The notes under the pieces were generated by a model. It had not been told where the DNA came from, made no database searches, and worked only from the letters and a program-made list of their open reading frames with translations. This document shows positions 27,751-37,547 of a DNA stretch of 64,000 bases, in pieces. The stretch lies in contig JALUTY010000004.1 of the NCBI GenBank assembly GCA_027021615.1, positions 1 to 64,000 of the forward strand, given 5' to 3'. Position numbers and translations under genes: made by a program. Origin of the DNA: a bacterium. GTDB lineage: Bacteria > Desulfobacterota > Deferrisomatia > Deferrisomatales > Deferrisomataceae. Position 1 is the stretch's first letter. Every line of letters starts with the position of its first letter.

Positions 27751-28278
27751 ATGATGCGCGGGTTGCGTCTGCTGGTCTGGGGGGCGGTCGGGCTGCTCCT
27801 GGCAGCGGGGGTGGGGTGTTCCGGAGAGAAGGTCCCTGCCAAGGCCGAGAAGGGGCGGCAGGCCCCCGACTTCGAGCTCGTGGGGCTCGACGGGACGATC
27901 TGGCGGCTGTCGGACCTGAGGGGCAAGGTGGTGTTCGTGAACCTGTGGGCCACCTGGTGCCCTCCGTGCCGGCAGGAGATCCCTTCCATGGTGCGGTTTT
28001 ACCGGCGGTACAAGGACAAGGGGGTGGAGATCCTGGCCGTGTCGGAGGACCGGGACCCGGCCGCGGTCCGGGCCATGGTGATGCGCCAGGCCGTGGCGTT
28101 TCCGGTGCTCATGGACCGGGACAAGCTGGTGTACGGCCTGTACCGGGCCACCGGGGTGCCCGAGACCCACCTGATCGACAAGAAGGGCGTGATCCGGCAC
28201 TCGGTGATCGGGCCGTTCGACTGGGAGGCGCCCGAGGTGGCCCGGGCCGTGGACCGGCTGCTTCAGGAACCCTTGTGA
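27751..28278 (+). CDS. TlpA/ResA-like thiol-disulphide lipoprotein
   Basis: The 175-residue lipoprotein (AAGVGC, Cys23) has a TlpA-type thioredoxin domain with the sequence WATWCPPCRQE and the cis-Pro stretch GVPETHLID. Such proteins keep CXXCH cysteines of apocytochromes reduced for haem attachment, or detoxify oxidants. It is one of four thiol proteins clustered around the cytochrome gene. The phrase TGATACCGAGTTGCGTTC begins at its stop. Confidence 0.92.
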   Translation: MMRGLRLLVWGAVGLLLAAGVGCSGEKVPAKAEKGRQAPDFELVGLDGTIWRLSDLRGKVVFVNLWATWCPPCRQEIPSMVRFYRRYKDKGVEILAVSEDRDPAAVRAMVMRQAVAFPVLMDRDKLVYGLYRATGVPETHLIDKKGVIRHSVIGPFDWEAPEVARAVDRLLQEPL

Positions 28279-28314
28279 TACCGAGTTGCGTTCAAACAGA
28301 GATCCTTCTGGGGG

Positions 28315-28527
28315 CGGCGGGACAGGGGGCCTGGTTCCGGCCGGGCGTGAGTGCAGCATCCGACTCACGCTGCATCCGGCACTCAGCCCGGGTGCCCTAT
28401 GGACGCCGGAAAAGCAAGTGTCGACAATGTATCTCTCGGATCGCCGCGGGACAGGCATCGGCTGAGTGCCGGATGCAGCGACTGGAGGAGCCACGCCTGG
28501 CACTCCACCAGGCCCCCTGTCCCGCCG
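28315..28527. mobile_element. 213-bp element with a perfect 21-bp terminal inverted repeat
   Basis: The first 21 bases (28315-28335) are exactly repeated in inverse at 28507-28527. Nested inside is a second perfect inverted repeat of 20 bases (28369-28388 with 28460-28479) and a short GTGAGT/ACTCAC hairpin. It encodes no protein. The left interior (TCCGGCCGGGCG) and the 40-bp left flank resemble those of the element at 11399. Confidence 0.75.
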
Positions 28528-28564
28528 GTTCAAGGTGCCGAAAACTTGAACGTATGAGGTCAGC

Positions 28565-28729
28565 GTGAAGCCGTCGCCCCAGCGTACCTACACCTGCAGC
28601 GACTACCGCCAGGAGATGCGGCTTCTGGGGCTCAGGCGCCGCCTTGAGGACCCCGGGCTCACGGACGATGAGCGTCGCAGGCTCGAGGCCGAGATCCAGG
28701 CTCTGGAACGGGAGATGGGGATGGGTTGA
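28565..28729 (+). CDS. small conserved charged protein, function unknown
   Basis: This 54-residue protein starts at GTG after a GAGGT ribosome site. It reads KPSPQRTYTCSDYRQEM, then a long Leu/Arg/Glu-rich amphipathic helix. I recall TYTCSDYRxEMxLLGL-type small proteins from Geobacter-like genomes, all without a function. The gene sits between the 213-bp element and an 8-bp array near the end of prfC. Confidence 0.7.
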   Translation: MKPSPQRTYTCSDYRQEMRLLGLRRRLEDPGLTDDERRRLEAEIQALEREMGMG

Positions 28730-28756
28730 CTTCGGTCGCCGGTCGTGGATTTGGGC

Positions 28757-28796
28757 TTTCCGGCTTCCTAGCCTACTAGCCTTCCCGCCTTCCAGT
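28757..28796 (+). repeat. degenerate 8-bp tandem array, five units
   Basis: Units: TTTCCGGC, TTCCTAGC, CTACTAGC, CTTCCCGC, CTTCCAGT. It ends 5 bases from the prfC stop. Confidence 0.7.
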
Positions 28797-28801
28797 CTAT
28801 C

Positions 28802-30388
28802 TCACGCCGTTTCCCGGAAGGCGACCCCTTCGGCCCGTTCGGCCAGCCACTCGAAGGCCCAGGCGCTCTTGAACAGGATCACGGGTCGGCCTTGCCGGTC
28901 CTCGCACCACAGGGTGCTGGGGTCCCGATCGATGACGGCCGGGTCGAGCCCGTCGCCCTCCACCCACCGGGCCACCTGGAACGGCATCGGCTCCAGGGTC
29001 ACGGTGACTCCGTACTCCGCCTCCAACCGGTACCGGAGCACGTCGAACTGGAGCACGCCCACGGCCCCCACGATCGGGTCCTTGTCGCCCCTGGGGTGCC
29101 GGAACACCTGGATCGCCCCCTCCTGGGCGAGCTGCTCCAGCCCCTTGTTGAGCTGCTTGGATTTCAGTGCGTTCTTCACCCGCACCCGGGCGAAGTGCTC
29201 CGGGGAGAAGTGGGGCACCCCCTCGAACCGCAAGCCCGGGATCTCGCTCAGGGTGTCGCCGATGTGCAGGGTGCCCCGGTCGTGGATGCCCACCACGTCA
29301 CCCGGGAACGCCTCGTCGATCACCACCCTCTCCTGGGCCAGGAACTGGAGCGGGAGGGCCAGGGCCACGTCCCGGCCCAGCCGGGGGTGGCGCACCTTCA
29401 TGCCCCGCCGGAACCGGCCCGACACCACCCGCACGAACGCCACTCGGTCCCGGTGCTGGGGGTCCATGTTCGCCTGGATCTTGAAGACGAAGCCGGAGAA
29501 CCTTTCCTCGTCGGGACCCACCGGCCCGGCCGTGGACTCCCGGAGGCCCGGCGGCGGGGCCATCTCCAGGAAGTCCCGCAGGAACGGCTCCACCCCGAAG
29601 TTCGTGACCGCGCTGCCGAAGTACACCGGGGTGAGCCGGCCGGCCCGCACCCGGTCCAGGTCGAGCTCTTCGCCCGCGCCCTCGAGGAGCTCCACCTCCT
29701 CGCGGAACGCGGCCAGGTCGTGGGGGTCCAGCAGGTCGGCGATGGTCGGATCGTCGGCCCCGGTCACCCGGGCCTCGGCCCGGCGTTGGCCGTGGTCGCT
29801 GCCGTCGAACAGCAGAACCCTGCGGGCCCGCAGGTCGTACACGCCCCGGAACCGCTTGCCCATGCCCAGGGGCCAGGTGACCGGGCAGGCCGCGATGCCC
29901 AGCACGTCCTCGATCTCGGTCAGCAGATCCAGGGGCGGCCGGCCCTCCCGGTCCAGCTTGTTCACGAAGGTGAAGATGGGGATGCCGCGCATCCGGCACA
30001 CCTGGAACAGCTTCCGGGTCTGGGTCTCCACCCCCTTGGCGCAGTCGATCAGCATCACGGCCGAGTCGGCAGCTGTGAGGGTGCGGTAGGTGTCCTCGGA
30101 GAAGTCCTGGTGGCCCGGGGTGTCGAGCAGGTTCACCCGATGGCCGGCGTACTCGAACTGGAGCACGCTCGAGGTGACCGAGATGCCCCGCTTCTTCTCC
30201 AGCTCCATCCAGTCCGAGGTGGCGTGCCGGGCCGCCCGCCGGGCCTTGACGGCCCCGGCCAGGTGGATGGCGCCGCCGTAGAGCAGGAACTTCTCGGTGA
30301 GGGTGGTCTTTCCGGCGTCGGGGTGGGAGATGATCGCGAAGGTGCGTCGCCGCGCGGCCTCTCGGGCCACGGCGTGGGGAAGCTCCAT
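28802..30388 (-). CDS. prfC: peptide chain release factor 3
   Basis: This 528-residue translation GTPase has SHPDAGKTTLTEK as P loop, RGISVTSS as switch I, DTPGHQDFSEDTYRTL, and NKLDREGR. These are diagnostic for RF3 rather than EF-G. RF3 recycles RF1 and RF2 after peptide release. It ends close to an 8-bp array. Confidence 0.97.
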   Translation of the reverse strand: MELPHAVAREAARRRTFAIISHPDAGKTTLTEKFLLYGGAIHLAGAVKARRAARHATSDWMELEKKRGISVTSSVLQFEYAGHRVNLLDTPGHQDFSEDTYRTLTAADSAVMLIDCAKGVETQTRKLFQVCRMRGIPIFTFVNKLDREGRPPLDLLTEIEDVLGIAACPVTWPLGMGKRFRGVYDLRARRVLLFDGSDHGQRRAEARVTGADDPTIADLLDPHDLAAFREEVELLEGAGEELDLDRVRAGRLTPVYFGSAVTNFGVEPFLRDFLEMAPPPGLRESTAGPVGPDEERFSGFVFKIQANMDPQHRDRVAFVRVVSGRFRRGMKVRHPRLGRDVALALPLQFLAQERVVIDEAFPGDVVGIHDRGTLHIGDTLSEIPGLRFEGVPHFSPEHFARVRVKNALKSKQLNKGLEQLAQEGAIQVFRHPRGDKDPIVGAVGVLQFDVLRYRLEAEYGVTVTLEPMPFQVARWVEGDGLDPAVIDRDPSTLWCEDRQGRPVILFKSAWAFEWLAERAEGVAFRETA

Positions 30389-30452
30389 GGGGCCTCTCTT
30401 CGGGTGGGATGGGGGACGGCGTAGGGTACGGGAAGGGAGGGGACAAAGTAAA

Positions 30453-30481
30453 GGGGCCGGCCGCTCCGGGCGGCCGGCCCC
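30453..30481. terminator. terminator between the phasin-like gene and prfC
   Basis: A 12-bp perfect stem (30453-30464 with 30470-30481) follows the phasin-like gene by about 25 bases and is followed on that strand by CTTTACTTTG. It separates that gene from prfC. Confidence 0.75.
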
Positions 30482-30505
30482 GACCCCTGCTGTCGCCCGG
30501 GTGCC

Positions 30506-30847
30506 TCACATGGTGGGCACCTCCTCCTCCCGGTCGCGCTCGCGCCGCTCCAGGTCGGCCACCCGGCGCTCCAGGGCCCGGAGCTGCTCCTCCACGAGCT
30601 CCAGGTCCTTGCGGGGCACCAGGTCCATCTTGCGAAACGCCTCCTGGATCAGGTCTCGGATCCGGGCCTCCCACTCCTCCCGGGAGGCCTCGGCCTTGCT
30701 CAGGATCTCCTTGACGATGCTCTCCCCCTCCTCCTGGCTCATCCGGCCCTGCTCCACCAGCTCGTCCACGAGCTTGCGGGCCCTCTCCTCGGTGAGGGTG
30801 AGCATGCCGATCCCGGCCAGGGTGGCTTTCCGAAGCATGTCGAGCAT
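30506..30847 (-). CDS. phasin-like coiled-coil protein
   Basis: The 113-residue soluble protein is almost wholly helical: an N-terminal hydrophobic patch, TLTEERARKLVDELVEQG, then a heptad coiled coil (LELVEEQLRALERRVADLE). This is the pattern of small phasin/PhaF-like regulators common in Desulfuromonadia. No polyhydroxyalkanoate genes are near, so the role is uncertain. A good GAGGAGA ribosome site precedes the ATG. Confidence 0.75.
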   Translation of the reverse strand: MLDMLRKATLAGIGMLTLTEERARKLVDELVEQGRMSQEEGESIVKEILSKAEASREEWEARIRDLIQEAFRKMDLVPRKDLELVEEQLRALERRVADLERRERDREEEVPTM

Positions 30848-30862
30848 GGCGGTCTCCTCTCG

Positions 30863-30902
30863 GCTGGAAGGCGGGGAAGCTAGAAGGCTGGAAGGCCAGG
30901 AG
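30863..30902 (-). repeat. degenerate 8-bp tandem array, five units
   Basis: Plus-strand units: GCTGGAAG, GCGGGGAA, GCTAGAAG, GCTGGAAG, GCCAGGAG, which are the inverse of the usual unit. It lies 15 bases before the phasin-like start, so here the array is upstream of a gene. Confidence 0.7.
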
Positions 30903-30973
30903 GCTTGAAAACTCCGTGATCTCCCAGCATTCCAAGCGCGACCACGCCTCGTTGGCGTCACCTTACGGTCTCG

Positions 30974-30989
30974 GGGCAAGGGACCTGCC
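30974..30989 (+). repeat. solo end of the MITE-like element
   Basis: GGGCAAGGGACCTGCC is identical to the left end of copy 2 at 18866. The interior of the element does not follow, so this is a truncated or solo end. It lies about 110 bp from the alaS stop. Confidence 0.6.
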
Positions 30990-31098
30990 GCCGGCAATGA
31001 GCACGGACCAACGAAAGTTGCCCTTCCGGTTGTACGGCCCCCAAAGGGGCCTGATGGAGCTTCTAAGGTGCCCCCGTCTCCGTAGGTTGTCAACCGGG

Positions 31099-33750
31099 TC
31101 AAGCGCCCAGGAGCCTGGCGGCCTCTTCGTAAGCCGCGTCCAGGGCGTTGTCCAGGCCCGAGGGGTCGGGCCCCCCGGCCTGGGCCAGCTCGGGCTTGCC
31201 GCCGCCCCGGCCGCCGACCCGTTGGGCCAGGGGCTTGATCAGGTCGCCCGCCCGGATGCGCCCGGTCAGGTCCTTGGTCACGGCCACCAGGAGCAGGGCC
31301 CTGCCCCCGGCCTCGGCGCCCAACACCACCACCCCCGACCGGATCCGGTCCCGGAGGCCGTCGGCGAACTCCCGCAGCGCCTTGGGGTCGGCGGCCGGCA
31401 CCCGGGTGGCCAGCACCTTGACGCCGTCCACCTCCCGGGCCTGGCCGATCACGTCCCGGGCCGCGCCCCCCGCCATCTGGCCGCGGAGCGACGAGATCTC
31501 CCGCTCAAGCTCCTTGGTCCGCTCCAGGGTGCGGCGCACCTTGTCCGGCACCTCCTCCGGCTTGGACCGGAGCAGGCCCGCCGCCTCGCGCAGGGCGTCC
31601 TCCACCCCGAAGGCCCACTCCAGGGCCCGGTCGCCCGTGGCCGCCTCGATCCGGCGCACGCCGGCCGCCACGCCGCCCTCGGACAGGATCTTGAAAAGCC
31701 CGATGTCCCCGGTGCGCGATGCGTGGGTGCCCCCGCACAGCTCGGCCGACACCTCGCCCATGCGCACCACCCGCACCACGTCGCCGTACTTCTCCCCGAA
31801 CAGCGCGGTCACCCCCTGGCGCCGGGCCTCGTCGAACGACTCCTCGGCCACGGCAACGGGGTGGTTGGCCTGGACCCACCGGTTCACCCGGCGCTCCACC
31901 TCGCGGATCTCCTCGGCGGTCATCGGCGCGAAGTGGGTGAAGTCGAACCGGAGCCGGTCCGGCGCGACCAGCGACCCGGCCTGCTTCACGTGGTCCCCGA
32001 GCACCTGGCGCAGGGCCGCGTGCAGCAGGTGGGTGGCCGAGTGGTTCTGGGCCGTGGCGAACCGGGCCCCGGCCTCCACCCGGCCGACGGCCCGGTCCCC
32101 CTCCCGTACCACCCCCCGGACCACCGTGCCGTGGAGCACGATCAGGTCGGGAAAGGGTTTCGTGGCGTTCTCCACCCTCACGTGGAACCCCTCGCCCTCC
32201 ACGCTTCCGGCGTCGCCCACCTGGCCGCCGCTCTCTCCGTAGAAGGGGGTCTCCGCGAGCACCAGCTCCACGGCCTCGCCCTCCCGGGCCTCGGCCGCCC
32301 TCTGGCCGTCCCGCACCAGCGCCGACACCACGGTGTAGGCCTCGAGCCGCTCGTACCCCACGAACCGACAGGACACGCCATCCGCCCGTAGCTCCCGGTA
32401 GGCCTCGGCCACGGCCTCCTCGCCCGACCCCTTCCACGCGGCCCGGGCCTTCTCCCGCTGGGCCTCCATCTCGGCCTCGAACCCGGCCTCGTCCAGGGTG
32501 AATCCCCGGTCCCGCACGATGTCCTCGGTGAGGTCCACGGGGAAGCCGTAGGTGTCGTACAGCCGGAACACCACGTCGCCGGGGATCACCTTCTCCCCCC
32601 GCTCCTCGAGCCGGGCCACCTCCTCCTCCAGGATCTGGAGCCCCCGGTCCAGGGTTCGGGAGAACCGCTCCTCCTCGTGGAGGATCACCTTGGCGATGTA
32701 CTCCCGCTTGTCCGAGAGCTCCGGGTAGGCCCCCTCCATCTGGTCGATCACCACGCCGGACACCCGATGGAAGAACGGGTCCTCGAACCCCAGCATCCGG
32801 CCGTGGCGCATGGCCCGGCGCATGATCCGCCGCAGCACGTACCCCCGGCCCTCGTTGGAGGGCAGCACGCCGTCGGCGATCAGGAAGGTGGTGGCCCGGA
32901 TGTGGTCGGCCACCACCCTGAGGCTCACATCGCTCTCCTCGGCCTTGCCGTAGGGCACCCCGGCCAGGTCGGCCGTGAACTCGATGATGGGCCGGAACAG
33001 GTCGGTGTCGTAGTTGGAGTGCACCTTCTGGACCACGGCCGTGACCCGCTCCAGGCCCATGCCGGTGTCGATGGACGGCTTGGGAAGGGAGGTCATGGTG
33101 CCGTCGGCCGCCCGTTCGAACTGCATGAACACCAGGTTCCACAGCTCCAGGAACCGGTCGCAGTCGCACTCGGGTCCGCACCGGTCCGGTCCGGGGCAGG
33201 GGTAGATGCCCGGCCCCTGGTCGTAGTGGATCTCGCTGCACGGTCCGCAAGGGCCGGTGTCGCCCATGGCCCAGAAGTTGTCCTTGGCCCCGCACCGGAC
33301 GATCCGCTCGGCCGGCACCGGGGTCTCGGCCAGCCACAGGTCCCGGGCCTCGTCGTCCTCCTCGTAGATGGTCACCCACAGGCGGTCCGGATCGAGCCCC
33401 ATGTGCTCGGTCAGGAACTCCCAGGCGAACCGGATCGCATCGCGCTTGAAGTAGTCGCCGAACGAGAAGTTCCCCAGCATCTCGAAGAACGTGTGGTGCC
33501 GGGCCGTGCGGCCCACGTTCTCCAGGTCGTTGTGCTTGCCCGAGACCCGCAGACACTTCTGGCAGGTGGTGGCCCGGCGGTACTCCCGCCGCTCCTGGCC
33601 GGTGAACACGTCCTTGAACTGGACCATGCCCGCGTTGGTAAAGAGCAGCGTGGGGTCGTTCTGGGGCACCAGGGGGGAGCTCTCCACCACCCGGTGGCCC
33701 TTGGAGGCGAAGTAGTCGAGGAACGCTTTGCGGATCTCGTTTCCGGTCAT
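31099..33750 (-). CDS. alaS: alanyl-tRNA synthetase
   Basis: A full-length 883-residue AlaRS. The catalytic core starts [15 protein letters not shown] and contains [12 protein letters not shown]; the editing domain has [12 protein letters not shown] and the metal ligands ([15 protein letters not shown]); the C-terminal DHHA1 domain ends with [14 protein letters not shown]. It charges tRNA-Ala and clears mischarged Ser/Gly. The start at 33750 follows an AGGGGTTCTTCG stretch; longer frames upstream lack family sequence. Confidence 0.97.
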   Translation of the reverse strand: MTGNEIRKAFLDYFASKGHRVVESSPLVPQNDPTLLFTNAGMVQFKDVFTGQERREYRRATTCQKCLRVSGKHNDLENVGRTARHHTFFEMLGNFSFGDYFKRDAIRFAWEFLTEHMGLDPDRLWVTIYEEDDEARDLWLAETPVPAERIVRCGAKDNFWAMGDTGPCGPCSEIHYDQGPGIYPCPGPDRCGPECDCDRFLELWNLVFMQFERAADGTMTSLPKPSIDTGMGLERVTAVVQKVHSNYDTDLFRPIIEFTADLAGVPYGKAEESDVSLRVVADHIRATTFLIADGVLPSNEGRGYVLRRIMRRAMRHGRMLGFEDPFFHRVSGVVIDQMEGAYPELSDKREYIAKVILHEEERFSRTLDRGLQILEEEVARLEERGEKVIPGDVVFRLYDTYGFPVDLTEDIVRDRGFTLDEAGFEAEMEAQREKARAAWKGSGEEAVAEAYRELRADGVSCRFVGYERLEAYTVVSALVRDGQRAAEAREGEAVELVLAETPFYGESGGQVGDAGSVEGEGFHVRVENATKPFPDLIVLHGTVVRGVVREGDRAVGRVEAGARFATAQNHSATHLLHAALRQVLGDHVKQAGSLVAPDRLRFDFTHFAPMTAEEIREVERRVNRWVQANHPVAVAEESFDEARRQGVTALFGEKYGDVVRVVRMGEVSAELCGGTHASRTGDIGLFKILSEGGVAAGVRRIEAATGDRALEWAFGVEDALREAAGLLRSKPEEVPDKVRRTLERTKELEREISSLRGQMAGGAARDVIGQAREVDGVKVLATRVPAADPKALREFADGLRDRIRSGVVVLGAEAGGRALLLVAVTKDLTGRIRAGDLIKPLAQRVGGRGGGKPELAQAGGPDPSGLDNALDAAYEEAARLLGA

Positions 33751-33790
33751 CGAAGAACCCCTGTTCTCGGATCGTGGGTCATACGAAACG

Positions 33791-33808
33791 GGCCCCGAAC
33801 CCGGGGCC
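33791..33808. terminator. hairpin between pilT and alaS
   Basis: GGCCCCG (33791-33797) pairs with 33802-33808 around AACC. It lies in the 258-bp gap after pilT and may end the recA-pilT transcript. The T-tract is weak. No gene is seen in the gap. Confidence 0.45.
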
Positions 33809-33949
33809 GGACATGCGCAACGGCTGGGAGGCCAAAGAGCTGTACCTCCCACCTCTTGGGGAGATCGCCCTCTCCGACCGGGCGGATGTCCCGCGGGAGG
33901 GCGGCCGGACGGCTCTCGAACCGCCGCCAAACCCTCGGTGGGGCAGGAG

Positions 33950-34012
33950 CTTCCAGCCTTCCAGCCTCCTAGCTTTCCAGCTTTCTCGCCTTCCAGCTTC
34001 CCAGCCTTCTAG
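33950..34012 (+). repeat. degenerate 8-bp tandem array, eight units (clearest example)
   Basis: The units, strictly in 8-bp phase, are: CTTCCAGC, CTTCCAGC, CTCCTAGC, TTTCCAGC, TTTCTCGC, CTTCCAGC, TTCCCAGC, CTTCTAG. The last unit contains the TAG stop codon of pilT (34009-34011, minus strand). Confidence 0.8.
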
Positions 34013-35151
34013 AACCGCTCGATCTTCATCCCCCCGCTCTCCTCACCCTCGTCGGCCCCACTCCACCGCGCGTCGCTGGTGGACTGGATGCCCGACATTT
34101 TCAGGGCGAAGTCGTCCGGGTTCGAGGACTGGCGTAGCGCCTCCTTATACGTGATGAGGTTCTTTTTGAGAAGCCCCATCAGGGACTGGTCGAAGGTCTG
34201 CATCCCGTAGGTGGTGAACCCCTCTGCGATGGCGGTGCGGATCTCCTTGGTCTTCTCCGGCACCTCGATGCACTCGCGCACCCGAGCGGTGGAGACCAGC
34301 ACCTCCACGGCCGGCACCCGGCCCTTTCCGTCGGCCCGGGGCACGAGGCGCTGGCTGATCACCCCCTTGAGGATGCTTGCCAGCTGCAGCCGCACCTGCT
34401 TCTGCTGGTAGGGAGGGAACACCGAGATGATCCGGTGGATCGTCTCGGCCGCGTCCACGGTATGGAGCGTGGAGAGCACCAGGTGCCCGGTCTCTGCTGC
34501 CACCAGGGCCGTCTCGATGGTCTCGAAGTCACGCATCTCACCCACCAGCACCACGTCCGGGTCCTGGCGCAGGGCGCTCTTGAGAGCGCCGGCAAAACTC
34601 AGGGTGTCGAAGCCCACCTCCCTCTGATTGATGATCGACTTCTTGTCCCGATGGAGGAACTCGATGGGGTCCTCAATGGTGATGATGTGGCGGGTCTTCT
34701 TCTGGTTGATGTAGTCGATCATCGAGGCCAGCGTGGTGGACTTCCCCGACCCGGTGGTCCCGGTCACCAGGATCAGCCCCCGGGGTTCCATGGCCAGCTC
34801 CTCCACGGCCTTGGGCAGCAGCAGGTCCCGAATCGAGCGGATCTCGGTGGGGATCACCCGGAACACCATGCCCACGGTGCCCCTTTGTTGGAACACGTTC
34901 ACCCGGAACCGACCCAGGCCGGGGACACCGTACCCCATGTCCACCTCGTGCCGGTGCTCGAAGGTCTCCCGTTGGGCCGGGGTCATGATGTCGAAGGCGA
35001 TGTTCTGGAGCACCTCGGGCACGAGCCGGCCAGCCTCCTTGTAGGGGTAGAGCTGGCTGTCCCGGCGAAAGATGGGGGGAAGGCCGGCCTTCAGGTGGAT
35101 GTCCGAGGCCCGGGCCCGCACGGCCACTTCCAGCACGCGGTTGAGGTCCAT
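34009..35151 (-). CDS. pilT: type IV pilus retraction ATPase, PilT/PilU family
   Basis: This 380-residue ATPase has the PilT N-terminal domain (RASDIHLKAG), Walker A GTTGSGKST, the Asp box (IEDPIEF), Walker B (DVVLVGEMRD), and the His box (HLVLSTLHT). It retracts type IV pili. The C-terminal EGFTTYGMQTFDQSL stretch is nearer to PilU-type paralogues, so the exact subtype is open. It starts 10 bases after recA, so the two are probably co-transcribed. Its stop codon lies in an 8-bp repeat array. Confidence 0.93.
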   Translation of the reverse strand: MDLNRVLEVAVRARASDIHLKAGLPPIFRRDSQLYPYKEAGRLVPEVLQNIAFDIMTPAQRETFEHRHEVDMGYGVPGLGRFRVNVFQQRGTVGMVFRVIPTEIRSIRDLLLPKAVEELAMEPRGLILVTGTTGSGKSTTLASMIDYINQKKTRHIITIEDPIEFLHRDKKSIINQREVGFDTLSFAGALKSALRQDPDVVLVGEMRDFETIETALVAAETGHLVLSTLHTVDAAETIHRIISVFPPYQQKQVRLQLASILKGVISQRLVPRADGKGRVPAVEVLVSTARVRECIEVPEKTKEIRTAIAEGFTTYGMQTFDQSLMGLLKKNLITYKEALRQSSNPDDFALKMSGIQSTSDARWSGADEGEESGGMKIERF

Positions 35152-35161
35152 GGGGTGCCTC

Positions 35162-36181
<1,020 letters not shown>

Positions 36182-36203
36182 CGTCTTCTCCTTATATAAA
36201 TTC

Positions 36204-36221
36204 AGTCGTCGGTCGAAAACC
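36204..36221 (-). promoter_or_regulatory. LexA-type operator upstream of recA
   Basis: The minus strand reads GGTTTTCGACCGACGACT. It matches the Geobacter LexA consensus GGTTN2CN4GN3ACC at every fixed base but the last. It lies 23-40 bases before the ATG, just upstream of a TATATA -10-like box, so a bound repressor would block transcription. Confidence 0.6.
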
Positions 36222-36314
36222 GTGGGCCCCAGGCCTAGGCGGAGGCCTCGGAGCCTACGGGGCCTGCTGAAGCGTCGGACACGGCGACCATGCGGCACGT
36301 GCGGCATGGCGGAA

Positions 36315-36417
36315 GCAGGTTCCTTGCCCCACCCCCGGATGCGTATCCGATGAATGGCAACTTGGTATTCAGCTCTCGTCGCTGTCGCCCTCCCTGGCCC
36401 GGTCAGGGGCAAGGGAC
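36315..36417. repeat. outward pair of GGGGCAAGGGAC-type ends
   Basis: GCAGGTTCCTTGCCCC (36315-36330) and GGGGCAAGGGAC (36406-36417) form an inverted pair oriented opposite to the ends of copies 1 and 2. The right one encodes the last residues (LVPCP) and the stop of thpR. The 220-bp gap back to recA has no gene. Confidence 0.6.
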
Positions 36418-36987
36418 GAGGGGGACCGTGGCCCTGGGCAAGTATTCGGGGCCCTGGGGGTGCAGGCGGCTCTCGAACAGGGTCAGACGGGTCACCCTGA
36501 ACCCCGGTCCCTGGGCCGCACGGATCTCTGACCCGATTCGGTCGAGGCCGGTGATCCCCCCGGGACCCCGTGCTCGCGCCAGGGTGATATGGGGCCGGAA
36601 CGGGCGGGGTTCCCTTGGGAATCCCACGGACTCCAGACGGTCCTCCACTTCCAGGGCGCACCGTCCCAACACGGGGGTGTCGCCCCGGAGCCCCGCCCAA
36701 AGCACGCGGGCCCGACCCCGCGGGGGGAACGTTCCGATCCCGGCTGGCACGAGCTCGGGATGCCCTCCGGCCGTGATCGGACGGGCCAGGGCCGCACGCA
36801 CCGCTTCGAACCGGGAAGCCTGGATCTCCCCCAGAAACCGTAGCGTGATGTGCATCCGGTCGGGGGAGACCCATCGGGCCCGGACTCCCTGCGACCGCAC
36901 CCGCTCGGCGAGGCCCGCAAGGAACGCCCGCACCTCGGCAGGGAGCTCCACCGCCACGAATCCCCGGATCAGGCGCTCGCGGTCCAC
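36403..36987 (-). CDS. thpR: RNA 2',3'-cyclic phosphodiesterase
   Basis: This 194-residue 2H phosphoesterase has two HxTL motifs (HITLRF and HITLAR). It opens 2',3'-cyclic phosphate on RNA ends. The GTG start at 36987 lies in the end of the cinA-type gene (19-base overlap). The C-terminus and stop are encoded by a GGGGCAAGGGAC-type repeat end. The order cinA-thpR-recA is widely conserved. Confidence 0.93.
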   Translation of the reverse strand: MDRERLIRGFVAVELPAEVRAFLAGLAERVRSQGVRARWVSPDRMHITLRFLGEIQASRFEAVRAALARPITAGGHPELVPAGIGTFPPRGRARVLWAGLRGDTPVLGRCALEVEDRLESVGFPREPRPFRPHITLARARGPGGITGLDRIGSEIRAAQGPGFRVTRLTLFESRLHPQGPEYLPRATVPLVPCP

Positions 36988-37490
36988 GATGCCTCGGCCT
37001 CTGCGGCAAGCCGCTCGAGGACCTCGTCGGCGGCGCGTTCCTGGACCTGGACCCTCGCCCCCTGCAGCGCCAACCTCTCGGCCCGGATCCGTCCCGGCCG
37101 GCCCCAGGCCACCCAGACCGTGCCCACCGGCTTCCCCGGGGATCCGCCCGTGGGGCCAGCGATGCCCGTGACCGCAGCCCCGATCCGAGCGGGGGACCGG
37201 GCGAACAACCCCTCGAGCATGGCTCGGGCGCACGCCTCGGAAACGGCCCCTTGGGCCTCCAGCAGGTCCGGGGGCACCCCGAGCAGCTCCGTTTTTGCCC
37301 GGTTCGAGTACACCACGAGCCCGCGGTCGAAGTACGCGGAGCTTCCGGCCACGCGGGTGATGCGATGGGCGATCAGCCCGCCGGTACAGGACTCAGCCAC
37401 CGCCAACGGGCCTCCGCCGGCGGAGAGCGAGCGACCGAGGCGGATCTCTGGAGGGTTGAACGGCACGGCGCGGCTCCCGCAGGTTGGCAA
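36969..37490 (-). CDS. pncC: nicotinamide-nucleotide amidase (CinA C-terminal type)
   Basis: The 173-residue protein holds only the CinA C-terminal domain: [46 protein letters not shown] and [20 protein letters not shown]. It deamidates NMN for NAD recycling. The start is uncertain: TTG at 37490 is the longest, and a GTG eight codons further is possible. Neither has a good ribosome site. Confidence 0.92.
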   Translation of the reverse strand: MPTCGSRAVPFNPPEIRLGRSLSAGGGPLAVAESCTGGLIAHRITRVAGSSAYFDRGLVVYSNRAKTELLGVPPDLLEAQGAVSEACARAMLEGLFARSPARIGAAVTGIAGPTGGSPGKPVGTVWVAWGRPGRIRAERLALQGARVQVQERAADEVLERLAAEAEASWTASA

Positions 37491-37547
37491 CGACCGTGGG
37501 CCGAAGGGCCGTTTCGAGCGGGCGCGGAAGCCCAGGCGCCCTGGCGG

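Noticed and set aside
33950-34012. A CRISPR array.
   Set aside because: Units are 8 bp, degenerate and without spacers, and no cas genes are present.
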